A stretch of DNA of 64,000 nucleotides from Archegozetes longisetosus (taxonomy: Eukaryota; Arthropoda; Arachnida; Sarcoptiformes; Trhypochthoniidae): NCBI GenBank assembly GCA_018873245.2, contig JAEMBT020000004.1:10846652-10910651 (forward strand), read 5' to 3'. The notes beneath the pieces were generated by a model. The model was given only the letters and a program-made list of their open reading frames with translations, was not told the origin of the DNA and searched no databases. Below, piece by piece: positions 11,549 to 26,500 of this stretch. Positions within the stretch are counted from its first letter, which is position 1. Each line of letters opens with the position of its first letter. Both the position numbers and the translations under genes were made by a program.

Positions 11549-14500
11549 GAAATATAAATATGAATTGATGCCTTATATTTGTGATGCTAATGCGATTCAA
11601 TTTTTTAACACTAATGTATGCATCCATAAAATGTTTGTTTTGTCTTTAAACTTTTTCCATAATGATGCTCATCTGCTATCTTTCTTTATTTGATTATTAT
11701 ATTTTTGTTGAGTAAATTACGTTAGATATGATTAAAGTTTGGGCACAAAAAACACGCCTCCATCTAAATTATGTAAGTAGTAATTGTAATCTTACTAGTA
11801 GTCGATATGTTTTAATATTAAACTCTATTGTGCTAAAACTCCTGATATGTAGATTCGATCCATTAAATTAATGCACTCAGAGAAAAAATTATTTTCCAAA
11901 TGCATATACACTTAACAGTTAGACAGATATGATATATATATTTTTTGACTTCAAATATCGATTAATATTATTGTCAGATATGATTGATGTCATATTCTCT
12001 TATTTGATGCAAAGAGCGAAAAATAAGATCACTATATATTCTTAGATTTTATTCCTAGATTTTACTCTTGGATCTTATACTTGAATCTCACTCTTAGATC
12101 TTATTCTTAGATTTGCTGTGCATTGGCTTTGTTTCTGATGCAAAAGCATAAGTAATGGAATTATTGGGGAAAGTCTTAATAACAATAATAGAGTGGATGT
12201 GAAGTAAACACAAGTTTTAATATAATATATTGTATAAAGTTATATATGTGTCGATAAAGCATAAAAAACTAGTATCGATCATTTTATTTTATGTTCCATT
12301 ACTAGTTTCAAACCTATTCCTCAATCACTAATCTTCGCTATCTTTGGGCTCTTTTTGAGCGATGATTTATTACAGAATCATTTTGAGCAAAAAGGACACA
12401 ATTATAATGCAGTCTCAATGCAAAAGATTCAACAAAAACCTTGACTTAATGTCAGACTGGAATAGATGGGAAAAGGACTAAAAGAATAATAATATAAAAG
12501 AATACAATATTATGCGGATATATAGAATTGTGAATTGATTTTGTTATTTTTGCCATAAAATGCTTAAGTACTTTAATTCTTTGTGCTCTTCTAAAGAGCG
12601 AGTCTAATATAAGGCCACATCCAGAGAATATGATGGATTGCGATTCAAATGGTTTAGCCTTAAATTCTACGTCTAACATATTAAAAATATACCACAACTT
12701 ACAGTATTCTCTTCTACCAAATCAAATCGTTTACATTTGATCACTCAACGAATCACATTCAAAATATTATTATAGCTCTGTTTTATTAAGTTTATCCAAA
12801 AATAGGCTATATTTTCAATTCTTTTTTAGAATCAGTTGTACTCAACACATGTCTATAATTTACTGTTTCAGTTACAGGTATTATAATTTTGAATAGTTGT
12901 GCAGACATTTTCTAATAGTTTCAAAACTGATAGAAAATTAATTTAGCGAAACACACTCCAAGAAAATATCTTAAGTAAACAAGGGCTGGAAAAACATAGA
13001 ATTTCATTTTGGTTATATCTTCATAAAAAATAGCAAAATTTTGATTAAATAACGTGCAAATATATTTTGTTTTGCTACAATAATATATCGATTTAACAGA
13101 TACTCCTAACAGATAGAGAATGTATAATACAGTGTGTGTGCATTATATGAGTCAATTTGATAAGTGAGGCCAACAGCAAAATGCATGCCATTTGATTTAT
13201 AGAAACACATTAACTGACCTCTCATTAGAATAAACTACAAACTATTGGCGAATCAATCAAATGAATGAATCTCTGCTAATGAAACTCTATTATCTGTTAA
13301 TGTCATACATAATAATAGAGTTTAACGATTTGGCAGCGCAAACAAGTCATGCTTTTTTGTTTAGGAAATCACGTCAAAAATGGCTAAAAATGTCAATTCG
13401 ACTTAATTTCAATACAATCCATAACATAATTGCAAAATAGAAGCATACTTGAAGAAGCACTAATTTATTTAACCGTAAGATAGGCCATCGCATAGTAATT
13501 CCTCTAATAATTGGTTTAATTGTGTAGTTATAGCGCTGCATACTAAACATAAATCAAAATACTTTATGTAAACATCAAAATTCATTTATTGCATCATTTT
13601 GTTCACTATCAGAAGACTTAATAAATGATGCTTAATTGTTTTTGAGCTCACTTTTTAGGATTTAACTCTAGTTTTGTACTTGCCTCTTTTCACGTAATCG
13701 CAATTTGGAAACATAAAATTGAAACAATTCCTAGCGATCACAGAAAGTATAGGAACCGAAACTGAGAATTCTTCAAATTATTTACTTCTCGATAAATCGT
13801 TGCAACTCATTGCGAGCCTCAGGTTATGATAGAATCGCTTTGAAATTTCAAATCATTCGTTATTATTAGAGCATGAAGTCTAACGAATTTATTTCGAAGG
13901 AAAAATGAGAAATACTTTCAGTAACCTCTTATGAAAATAGAGAAAATAAATAAAAATTTCATAGCTTATCAAATTAGTCAATATTAATATGAATTGAGAG
14001 GGTTTTAACCAATATAATACAAATGATTAACAGTTTATCTTTTAAGATAATTATGAAAATAGTAAATACATTATTCAAATTAAGAATCCTCAAAATGAAT
14101 AAAATAGTAATTTGGGAAATATCTAAGTGAATTTAAATCTAAAAAAACATGATTCATCCAGAGAATAAATGTTGAAAAAGGAAATGTTGAGAATAGTCTG
14201 AATAAAGTACTTCTAAAATTGAATTAACCAAGATCACATCAATAACTATAATGTTGAATGTAATTGAAACTGATGACTCAAATTTTCATGAAGTAGCAGC
14301 CAAATGCTCTAAACCACCATAAACTTAATAATGATCAGCTTAAAATACATCTCTATTTATATGTTAATCATTAGAACAATAATGTTTTAACTAAAAGATT
14401 ACTCATTTATAAAATATTTTCATTAAAATTGGACTGTTTATAGTTGAATGTTCACGTTAACAATGAGCATAACAATAAGCATAGACTGTGCACTCTCGCT

Positions 14501-17500
14501 TAATCAAATATTGAAAAATAAGAAAAATTACAAAATTGATATTCCACTTTTCATTCTATTTAACTTTCTTACTCAAACTTTTCACTTCAACTCATTTCTT
14601 TATTCAATTTGAGTTATTGTGGAATTGAAAGCACCGCATGCATTGCACAAAAATAGCATTCAAGAAACGTCTATCAGATGTCTCGAAAAAGTATGTCATC
14701 CATGTCTTTATTGAGTGACTATTTTGGTGTTTTTATGAAACCAAATTGTATGTTTATAAAGGACAACAAAAAATACTTTTATAAAATAGATAACTGATAA
14801 AAACCTAAAGATATAGTCCAAATAAATCTAAAATCAATAAATCTTTTTTTGACTTGTGAGAAAAAATTTCCACAGAAAATGTTTCAATATAGTGTATATG
14901 ATATCAATTTTTGACTTATTACTTAATTGCTGACAAATACCTACATTTTCTTACGCAAAGTGTTTGTGACAAAATTCAATCATTGTAAGTTCTAATGACG
15001 ACAAATATTTTATAATGTATATTATCTTTTAAACTGAAAAGATTACTGAATCAAAGCGTGTGAGGTAAAACCGATGTGTTTGTGCTGAACTTCTTGAAGT
15101 AATTTGTAAACTATGCAGGAGTTTATGATTTTAACAAACTTTTTGGGCATGAGTTCGCATATTTTCAGCTCCTCTCTTAATCCATACTAAAACCTCCAGT
15201 AAAAGTGTAAGGAGGCTTCAGTATAAATCACGATAGGTGCTGCAGACGAAAGTCACAAATTTGTCAAAGTCATGATCCTATATCTTGAAAGTCTACTACA
15301 GTATACTTATTCTCTTAATCTGACAACTGAGTTAACTTTTGATGACTAAATTGAGTATATGAATAACATGAAATGCATTAATTTTTGCAATACTACTGAA
15401 CATTTTTCGTGCAGAATATTTCCATGAAGTATATGGTTTCACTGCATTTGATTTAACGATTTGGTATGCATCATCACGAGAAAAATATTGTTCACCTCAT
15501 TAGTTAGTAATTATCAGTTTAAGAGCTGGGTCACAGAAAAATGCTCTATCACGCGTTAATCCTTATTTGAAGATTCTTCAAGTTTTCAAAACTCATCATT
15601 TTTGCCTATTAAGATATTCCTGTTTAGTTGTCAAATTACTTTACTGAAAGAAAATCTAGTTAATTACAGAATAACTATTTTGAAGCCAATAGGGACTAAT
15701 CAAGTTTTCTGTAGAAATTAAGTTACCATATTCAGAAATTCTGCTAATGTATATATTGAACTATTAGTATAACTTAATACTAGTAGAGCTAACTTAGTAC
15801 ATAAAGCTATGCATAATGCTCGTACTCCTATAATGCTACCAATTTGACTGATAGCTAGTTCTTTGACCTATGTCTGTCCAGAAATCATAGGAGTGATGGA
15901 TTGAACATCTGTTTCAAGCTAAAATGAGCTCTCATTCAATTAGTCCGAGAAAATGCATATTTTGATTGAAAACTAGGATAAAAGTGGAATATTGTAGACG
16001 TTAACGACTAACTTGCGGATTAGTGTACCTTCCATTTGTATTAAACATACATTCCACAAGATTGATTGAAAAATGTCATGTTATTGTATCAAAAATAATT
16101 TGCATTATCACTGGCCAATTTTCAATAAAGTACTTTGAATTAACATAATTAATCCATAATCAAGTATGCTGTGATTCGAGAAACAATTAGCTCATCACAT
16201 ATTCTTCTATCGATCAATTGAAAAAACTTTTAATTAAATTGAAGTTTTTTGCTACGGTTAATGCATTCATACCTATACATCAACAGAATTATGATTGCAG
16301 AACGCCACAGATGATCGAGTTGTTTGGATCAATAAATTAGTTTTAACTGATATAAGTTAGCGCTATTTTTAAATAGTTAGAGTAGAGCCATTGATCTGTC
16401 TATTGTGAGAAAGATTTACTTTTGAATCACGTTTAAAATGATGTGAAAGCCTTAGTAAATGGCAATCTTTCAATATAATAGTGAGCGTGATTTGCAGCAA
16501 TACAAAACACTCTCTAATGGCCTAATTTAAGATTTTGGAACACAGTACTTTATTGGGATTTGAATAATTTCAAACAAAGTGTCAAACTCATTGTTCAATG
16601 ACTTGCGTTGATAACATGCAAAAGATAAATTTGATGCTATTAAAGTTTCAAATGATAAAGCATAGAAATCCTATGACTTATGATAAGAAATTTTTCATAC
16701 GAACAAAGTGATTGATCAATGATCGGTAAAAATATATACATATATTTTTGTGTCGCAAAGACACTCGAAGAGTAGTATTTGTTGTTTTAGGAATAGAAGA
16801 CAATGTTTTAATATAATGAGATTATGCATCAATGTTATTGTTTATAACGCAATAAAAATAAATCATAAGTTGCAAATTGTCGCGTGAGTACTATAAAGTG
16901 CTGTCTCTCATTCAATTAACATTATACATAATACTCTACAGCACTGACCCGAGTAAATGTTCAATGTGATCAGTTATAAAACGCAACACATTTCCCAATA
17001 TTCATAACATAAACATAGTGTTAATCTTTTACAGATAAGAAAATATATGAGAAAAATAAATCTCTTGCATTTGTCATATGTTAGACATTAGGTTGGCGCA
17101 GCTAACTTATGTAAGATTTGATTTCCTTTCTTCTAAGAGAGTCACTTTTGATAATACTCGACTGTTTCTTCCAGATATAAGTCAAGCGAATCTTCATTAT
17201 ACTACAGTAGCATTCATTTGATCAAAATCTTTTCAGTTCTTATTTGCATTGTTTCTGTTTTTATGGCTTTTCTTCTAAGTGGTCGTGATTTTGACACAAT
17301 TAAATTAGAATTATGTCGAAAACCTTTTAGCAGAAGCATTTATTAGCTTATTTGAAATTGTATTTTTGCATCCTAAACGTCTTAATATTGCTCTTAATTG
17401 CGAATCTTCATGTTCACTACAAAAGGGCGCTTCAAAAAAACTTAACTCAAATACCCTTATTTCGGTCTCGCATTAACTCTACTTTTGAGCTCTCACTCCA

Positions 17501-20500
17501 AAGCAATCAAATTAAAACACTGGGAGATAATTGAGCGCTCAATAATGCATATATGCTATTGTTTGGAATGAGAGTATCTAAACTTTGAGAAAAATAAATA
17601 AGATCAATAATCATGATGAAAATAGGTCTTCCTTGATGAATGCTATTGTCTTACATTCTCAATAAAGAGATATGAAGATAAAGATATGAATTGGTTTTAT
17701 TTGCAAAATATAATAATAACAATTGTAATGCTCTGAAACTAGAATATGAGAATATGCCGGCAACAATATATAGTACTGGTATTGTGCACCTGATAATATT
17801 CTAAAAATAACGAATCAATCTTAATAGGATTAAGTGCTTATTAGAAATGTTAACTTTAGTTTCAGGCGCTTTAGATTCTCATTTTTATTCAAATTATACT
17901 CATATTTGAGAGAAAAGTTATGTATTATCACATTTCTATGTCAAATATAGTTTTACAGTGCACGACACGACAGAAGTTTTCTATATTATAATATCGCATA
18001 AATGAGCTTAAATAGAAATTTGCGTAACACTAATTAACCAGAATTAACATTTTGGTTCATTAAATTGGCGAATAAAGCTCATGCCGGCATTCTCTGAAAT
18101 CCCTTGGTGTCAATATATAGAATAAAATTCAGATGGAAGAAAAGTCCGCATTAAATCTTACTTCTGAACACCAATTACTTACAAATCAACTAATCGTAGA
18201 GTTACAGTAACTTTCTATTTCTTCCTCCAATCCAATAAGATTAATGACCAATTTTTATTCAAAGCGTACTCTAGTTTTGTCACTTATTAAACAATAGAAC
18301 ATTGTGTCCAAAGTCTCCATTTATCAGAGAAAAAATCCTGACTTAGTCGCAAAATCTGATCATTCCATCAATAAAAGATTATATAATTTAGCTACCAAAG
18401 TATTTATTCAAATTGGAGTGTTTGAGAAATGCTTAAAATCAAAATGAATTACCACTTACAGTATTTCAATCATTTTTGTAAAGGGAAGATCGAAAATTGA
18501 AAAAAATATGAGAATATATAAATGATATATCAAATTTGATTGTTTACTATGAGTGCCGTCAAATAGTTTACTCAAAATCTTAAAAAACTAAAAATACATG
18601 TCTTTGTCTGAGTTATAAACGATCGATTTCTCAGCTGATGAATTAGTTATTTCTGTTGTATTTGATTGGTTTGATTTGATGTTTCTTGTTTTTTATTTAT
18701 TTTATCGAAGATTCAGCGGTTCCAGACTTAGATGAGTGATAGGAGCAAAAAGTTGAATTCGATAAGAAATTGAGGCAAAAGTATATATTTTTGATTAAAC
18801 TTACAAGCTATCTATTGTTTTCTGTTTTGTAGTGGTAAACCAATACAAATATTAAATTCAAATAAATCATTTTGCGCTACAAAACATACTCACATTATTT
18901 TATTATAACTTTATAATAAATTCTATGTTTCAAAAACTGTTTTTCTTCTCTCGAAATAGTTTCAGTTCGAGCGAAAGTTATAGAGAACACAATTTTGATG
19001 GAATAGATACACAAGAGCTTTGAATTTGAAAAGTTTGCAAAACTTAATTAAATTACCGGAGTTTGGTTTATATATTAAAGAATTAAAGTCAGTTTAGGTT
19101 TAAGTTAGAGTTTGAGTTTGAGTTAGAGTTTGGAAAGAAAGTTGGGATCAGTTGAAAAATGATTTAATAATAGTCTAGTATTTTTGAATGAATTTAAATA
19201 AATTTGATGCTATATTCCAAAGATTGTTAGTCTTAGAAAAGAAGCGATAATTTTCATTCCTCGTCCTATTATGACATAAATTGCTTTAACTTTTTTGATT
19301 TATGAGTATATCTTTAGGGAATTTTGACACTTCTTTCCTAAGAGAAGGTTTATTTTGCAGTTATGATAAGGCAAACAAAATTAGACTCATAGCTATCACC
19401 AAATTTCGCATTTTATTGCTATAGAGATCTATGTTTTATAGGCATTGCCTTAACTTTGTTATTACTTATTATAAGAACTGTTCAAATCGGTTCAGCTAAA
19501 GTACAACCAAATCATCAGATAATCAAATTTATTTGAAATAATATTACGATAAGAAATGCAACGCTATTTCAATGGACTATAAGAGTCGCAGGATGTCGTT
19601 TGAAATGTTGCCATTTATTTGCAAATGGACTTTATATCTATAGTAATCGTAGTGACTCTCAGTAGTGATCTCCGAGAGAGCTTTGACTTGTATTGAGTTT
19701 TACTACTTTTGCAAGTATACTCAAGTGTCGTCTACAATCCATTCAAACCATAATCCTTTTGACGCGTCCCCCATAATCACTTCAATATTGGATATAAAGT
19801 AATCAACTTAAACCAACTGACAACACTTCTTTAAAACTGTTGCAAACTTCTGGCAAGTTCAACTTTAAATTTGACTATTGTTATAACTAAAGTTATTGGA
19901 ATGTAGTTTTCAGTAAATCGATGTTAGTTAGACTTAGGTTGGAAAATGATGGACAAACGTATGACTTATTTACCTGTTACAATTAAGTCTTTCTTTCTAA
20001 ATATAATGCTTTTTCAAATTACACTAAATTCCCTATTAATTGCCATTTGATTTGATTCTCTAGTAATAATTAATACTCAAATAACCCATTAAAACAAGTG
20101 AACAGACGATCAAATTGTTATTATTAGCAATAACGAAGAGGTTTATTAAAAATGTACTCATTCATGTATAGAATATATAATGATTTATGCGAACTATTAT
20201 TCAGTCACTCATTATTTCAGTACTAAATATATTTTAAATTGATTCAAAATAATCAAAATAATAATAACTTGTCCTCAAAGCTGATGAAAAAAAGAATAAA
20301 AATACTTTCAATAATTGAGTGAAAACTGGAGAACGCAGTCGCGCACGACATTTCAATTTGATCTCATCTGAATCTGTGTTAAAGAAATGCAAATCAGTCA
20401 TTCATATCGTTATTTAAAAAAGTGAGCAAATCATTTGTCAATTGATTACTAAATATTGCAGTCATTTGAAGGAACATTACATTAGATATGAAGCAAACGA

Positions 20501-23500
20501 GTAAACAATCACAAAATTTCGATCCAAATTTAGAAAAAGTTGCAATTGATCTTAATTTGAATAATTGAAATATTGTTCCTAATTATAGACATCAATTAAG
20601 GTCTAGTCGATACTAAGGTTATTTGTGGACTTGTTGTCATTGAAAAGCGTCACAATTAATCATATCTACTATTCGCTCAAAATTTCAATCAAATCGCAAT
20701 TCGATGCCAGCTAATTGAAACATTCACTGATTATTCAATACGCAAAACGCAAAATATTGATTCAATTGTTCAATAATTTGCAACATTTCAAACAATTCAA
20801 ATATTTGGGGATTCGATTTTAACAATTAAATAGTCGTAACACTAATTAGTCACATTTTTTGAATAGTCAACGATTGCAAACACCATTAACCAGATTGAAG
20901 CTTAAGAATGTTCGACTAATTGATGATTTGCTTCAAACATTGACGAACTTTTGCCACAATTGACGAATTGCACTAGACGATTGGTAAATCACAAAACAAT
21001 AGACAGTTTGGCTAAAATAAACAATTTTCAAGTTACTCACTACAAGCACTTTCAGTTCAATTCTATCATAAATTTAGGAATTCGTAATATTGTCCAAAAC
21101 TATCTACAAATACAATGAATACCCGTTTCGTTCGTGTAGAAGACAATAAATCAGTTATAATACAATTGGCGCGTTCATAGCATTAGCGCTGAGAAAGCCT
21201 CGCATTTATTTCAGTTATAATTTGGAAGAAACAATTGATTCTCAGTTAATTGTTGTCGAACGTTTGCCAATCAATCTTCAGATTAAACTTGAGTTTCAAC
21301 AAAATGGTAAGAACTTTCACAAGGAAGAAGAAGGAGAATTAGTCGATACTATAAAGATAACGACGACACAAATGGTTAAGAAAATAACAGCGATAGCGGT
21401 TCTGATGTTTGTAAAACTAAATCAGTTTATTATGAAGAATTTCTTGTTAATTTAATTGCATTCGTTTAAATTGTTTAGCTAAATTATTTGCAGTTTTCAA
21501 TTGGTTTCGATGTTGCGATTGAGCCTTTTCTATATTTTTATGTTACTTGTGGTATAATGTTTGTATTTCTCAATAAGTATATAATCTTTACTTGTTCCAA
21601 AGGAGAACCTAATTATAGTAATTATAGGACAATTCTTAGAGTAATTCTAATGTGTCCGAAGGTATGGTTAAATCGATAGTATATGGTCATCAACCATAAG
21701 GTTCTTATTAGATTTTCAACTTAACAACTAAACACAATTTAAGGTTTCTGTATGATCTCGACAAGTCAAAGTGAATAACAAATAATTTTAAATTTCGTTT
21801 AAGGTAATACTTTATAATTAGTTCTTATCTAGTTTAGTTAAACTCTCCCGTAACTTGTACTCTTCAACTCATTTTGCATTTAAGCTTTCATTTGAATTTT
21901 GACCTCATTTTCTGTATTAATTTTTAATTAACTAACTCATCCAAAAGTCAATTGATTTGATGTGTAATTTCTGTTTGACTTGTGCTCTGATGAGTGAAGC
22001 TAACACTAATTATTTGGGTCTTATTTGGTTTAAATAACTTTTCTACTATAAGAGTTAGTTTTGCTTTTAATTGTAGCTCAAGTTAAATACTGAGAATATT
22101 TTGTTGTGTTTTCTCTAAATAGTTATACTTTGATGTAACTGAACATGATATCATTTTCAAATTCAATATTGATTTTAGATTAAAATTTAGGTAATGCTTG
22201 TTATATTTGTGTTATTCCTAACCATAACAAAAGCATAAAATAATAGACAAGACTTTTAGTTGGCTCAAAAAATGTATTTCCTTTAAGAGTAAATTAATCG
22301 TTTTTGTAATACTTTGGAAAACAAAATTTGTTCTAAACAAATATAAATTGGCTCTATTTTCACGTTTTAGACATTTGCAAGTTTCGTGTTTTCAAGCGTG
22401 CTATCTTTTTCCAAATTTCGTTCAAATTTGTCAGACTATAGACTAAACTAAAGTTACAAATGATTTGAAAAATGGCAAAATGCATGCTTTTATGGGCGAT
22501 AGCGCCAATTTATTGCGTTATTGACTTATCTTTATTTTGCAAATATTAAATTTGCTGCACTATTTTAGAGATCAAAATAGATCGTAGAGCAGAAACAATG
22601 GTTAGATCTGTTCGAGAAATCTTATTATCATCAAACAACCTGATTAAGAAATGGCGCTAACGTTTCGATAGAGAAGTGACTGAAAGGGCTTTAGAATGAG
22701 CTTTGTTCAGTTTCATGCTCTCTGCTCTTCTGGTGACTCATATTTATCATTACTGTTTTGCCGAAGATCTTAAGAACAATGGAACACTTAATAAGAAAAA
22801 AGCAGAGCAAAGGGGAAAACAAGAAATAAATTTCTATTCTCATACTGCTATATGACATAAGGCTGACATCATATCCTCTCTCTGCCAACACATGTTCACA
22901 AATGACTGAACAAACGTTCAAATTAATATAGAAATCATACAATTTCTATAATATCTTTCTTAATAAAATTGTATGAAAGCAGTGCGAACGTCATCTCGCA
23001 CGAGGTATAAGTTATAATTAAAACTATCGCTCCAGCACTAAATTCAGACTATTTTCTGTTTTTTCATATTTTAATCATCCAACGTATGAATGTTCTGCTG
23101 TGCAATTTTGACACTTCAGAAGCTCTTAATGTATGACTCTTTGATCAATAAAATACTCAAACAAATTGTGCAATTGTTCAATTGAAGAAAAGACTCTTTT
23201 TATTAGTTTTATCCTCGCCTCAAAATCATATCATTTCACTTGTCAATTATGAACAATAAAGAAGTAAACATCGAATCACTCAAGTCTTAAGGTTTAGATT
23301 TCATGCCTTACTTTCGTTGTGTTAGCATAAGAATAAGGTTTCAGATTATTATATCGTATAATACTTGACAATTTGCGTCATTCTGACCAGTCGTTCCATT
23401 TTGAACAAACAATAATGTTACTTTGGACTGAGTGCTTCGAGAGCATCTCACCTCCTATTGCCTAAATACTTATCGATTAGAATGTCATACGAGACAAGTC

Positions 23501-26500
23501 AATTCTTTGTTTTCAGGCAATATTGTCAATTATAAATCAGTAGAACCATTCTTATCACTCTTTTGGAGTTCATTTAGACATTATTAGAGTGAATTACAAT
23601 TTAGACGTCATGTCTTCATTCATGCAGATTTATGGAGCTCTCAACATTTTTTCATTAGAATCATAAAGAAAGTTTTTCAATATTAGACTTAATTTAGAAA
23701 CGTACGCATTGGTTCTTTAGAATATTTTGTCAACAAGCGTACAAATCATTGTTAAGTTAAGAATTAATTGCAAGTCAAACAATTAAGCATTTTGCTTCTT
23801 ATGATTGAAAACTCTTCATGAATAGTCGATTATACGACTAATATTTTAAAATAATAGCATCGTGCGCTTTATCCACAGATACTCGGTATGAGAAATTAGA
23901 GCAAAACTGGATCGTTAGAATCAAAGTTCTGTAAAGTCACGTCTTCTAAATTTTTTTGCTTATTCAAACAAAGTAACAAACATATAACTGATGCGTTGAA
24001 AATAATACTAAACACGTTCAATATTTAATAAGATGTGTGCAAGTAATTTACTTAAAACTTATCAATAATTTATTCATCATTAAGCACATAGTGTGGCATT
24101 ATATCTTTTATAACAGTCTAAGTTCATTTTCAATAATTCATGCATTAAAGTTTGAAATTTGATAATTTTTTATTGCTTTAAGGTGAACATGGTTTGTTAA
24201 AACTCTTAGAACAATCTATATTCTACTCATGAAAACTACTATGTATAGCTTTTGTTTTTTAGTTTTACATTAACTTATTTATATAATATTCTCCATCTCC
24301 TTAAATTCAATAGCAAATTATGCGTAGGTTTAGTGCAGCTCAACCATCAATATAGTTGTGAAGTGGTGTATCTTCTTCTTTTGTATTTGAAGAATAGAAA
24401 AAATAAGATCCCGGAACATACCTTTTCAGTTTCAAACGTTAATACATTATAACCAGACATTAGCGCGTGTTTGAAATTGCTAGTCATCAATTTTTGAAGA
24501 TTTTTACATGTATTAATCGTAACTTGATGCCTAAACCCTGAACCTGAATAGCAAAATATGCGCTCATTTATTATTTTAAAGGAGAAATCCGTTCAAATGG
24601 GCAAAATTACTCTTTTATGACTTCTCTATAAGTTCCTATTACCTTATTTTATTATTTTTAGTATTCAAATACGAGTGCTATTTATGCTTATTTGCAGATA
24701 TGAATTTGAATAAAAGAAAAGTAGAGTATAAGTTAAAATATAAGTGAGATTTGAAGAGTTGCTCACTTTATGAAAGTATTTCTAAAATCGATGATTTACA
24801 TGAAATGCCAATTTCTGGTACAGATATTTTTGATATACAACAGATGAATTGGAAAGAATTCAGACTTATTATTAAACTGAAATGCATAGTCTTATAAAAT
24901 TGATTTTGGGTTATTCTAATGCAGCCAAGTGAAAAAAGTGATCATAGATTTATCTCTAAACCCATCTGGAAAAGACATTACTTGAGAAAACGGCAGTATT
25001 TAAAAAACTCATCTAATATTTTTATTATTCCTAGTTTTATGATCTATATTTTGAACACATTTCTCTGACATTCAGTATTATAAGTGTCCGACAAACCTCA
25101 ATTATATGACAGATTGGTGTGTCTCATATATTCTGAACGAAAATTACGAATTTATATGACTTAATCAGTGTTTTCTGTTTTGATGCGTTTGCCATTTATT
25201 AAATATAAGTTTATCGACTTTTTGCTACTTGTTCATTTGCTTCGCACTACCATTAGTAGGTTTAAAGATTTAGGGAAAGGATCAAAAGTACTGTATTTTG
25301 TTGACTGCACTGCACTGCCATAACTGCTAAATGACGTTCTTATCGATTCAAATTCTTTACTTTCAACCAATAATACGCAAAAAATATTTTTCTTTCCTTA
25401 TTATTTGCTTTTTAACTTTGATTCTTTATTCTTAAAATCATTGCTAATCTCTCGTTTTATAAATTGCTCCTAATTTTACGACTTATGAACAAAATATGAT
25501 TTTTATTCTTATAGCTCAGAAAGACTTCATTCATTACATAAGCATCCTTACAAATTGTTCAAATTTGGTCACAGATAACTTGAAAATTAAATCTACATCA
25601 AAATATTTTACAAAGGAATGAGTCTGGTATCTCAAAAGTAATCCTATTTTTTATGCTTGGTTCTAGAATTGAGCTTAAAATTGAATCCAAAAGTTTATAG
25701 GAAAAAAATTGAAGATTTCAAACTGATTTAGAAACCTTATCCGCGAAATACGATTTACTTTTTATTCCCTAAATGAATAAAAGTTGTCAGAAGTGATCTA
25801 AGCATTTGGGATTTAAAAGATTCCAAAAATAATCTAAAATAAGTTTTAAGGCTTTCATTAGTGGTTGAAGTGAACAGCTTCTAAAGTATTGACTAGAAAA
25901 TTCCTAAAAGTATAATTTCATATTTAATGTGCAAGCTTATCAAAATATTGATTGGTTTAGAATTTTTCAATGACTGAAATGGGAAAAAATCGTTCAACTA
26001 TTTCTTCAAATAATATCGAAAACATTTTCAAAATATATACTTGTCTGTAAAACATTATCCTCTGCTATAAAGACTTTATAGACCCTACAGATTAGACTCT
26101 ATAGAGTTTAAGAAAGAGTTGCAAATCGACTATCAATTAGTTGAATCTGTAGATAACTTTGGATTGATAACAATTAATAGTTAAATTTGCATTGCTTTCA
26201 TTTATATAAAATAAAGTGCTTTTAAATCAAATTATTGAACCAATAAAAAAATATTGTTTTGAATGACAGTGATTAATCTTTATAATCTTTTGTAAACTGT
26301 TTTTATAAAGATTTTGTCTGTTATGCGTCAAAGTATGTACTCTAAGTTTTTGGCATTATTTGAAGAAATAGTATATGTTCCGTTCATCTCACAAATATAA
26401 TGAATTGGATTTAGAATCTGGTATCAAATTTAAAGAGTTTAACCAAAAAGAGTATTAGGATGTGGTATAAAACGAACGAAAATAGTGTTTGATAGAGTTG

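Larger units (their letters stand above)
9965..20420 (+). other. Side intron 1, first part
   Basis: AT-rich intron DNA following the GTGAGT donor. It holds a CT microsatellite (11507-11545), a decayed minisatellite (12041-12116), a GAGTTT-rich hexamer run (19091-19133) and a short hairpin (15184-15224). No convincing exon or gene was seen. Confidence 0.5.

Noticed and set aside
12452-12697. 81-codon minus-strand open frame
   Set aside because: Composition and lack of any recognisable motif fit chance in AT-rich DNA, and no promoter or splice context was seen.
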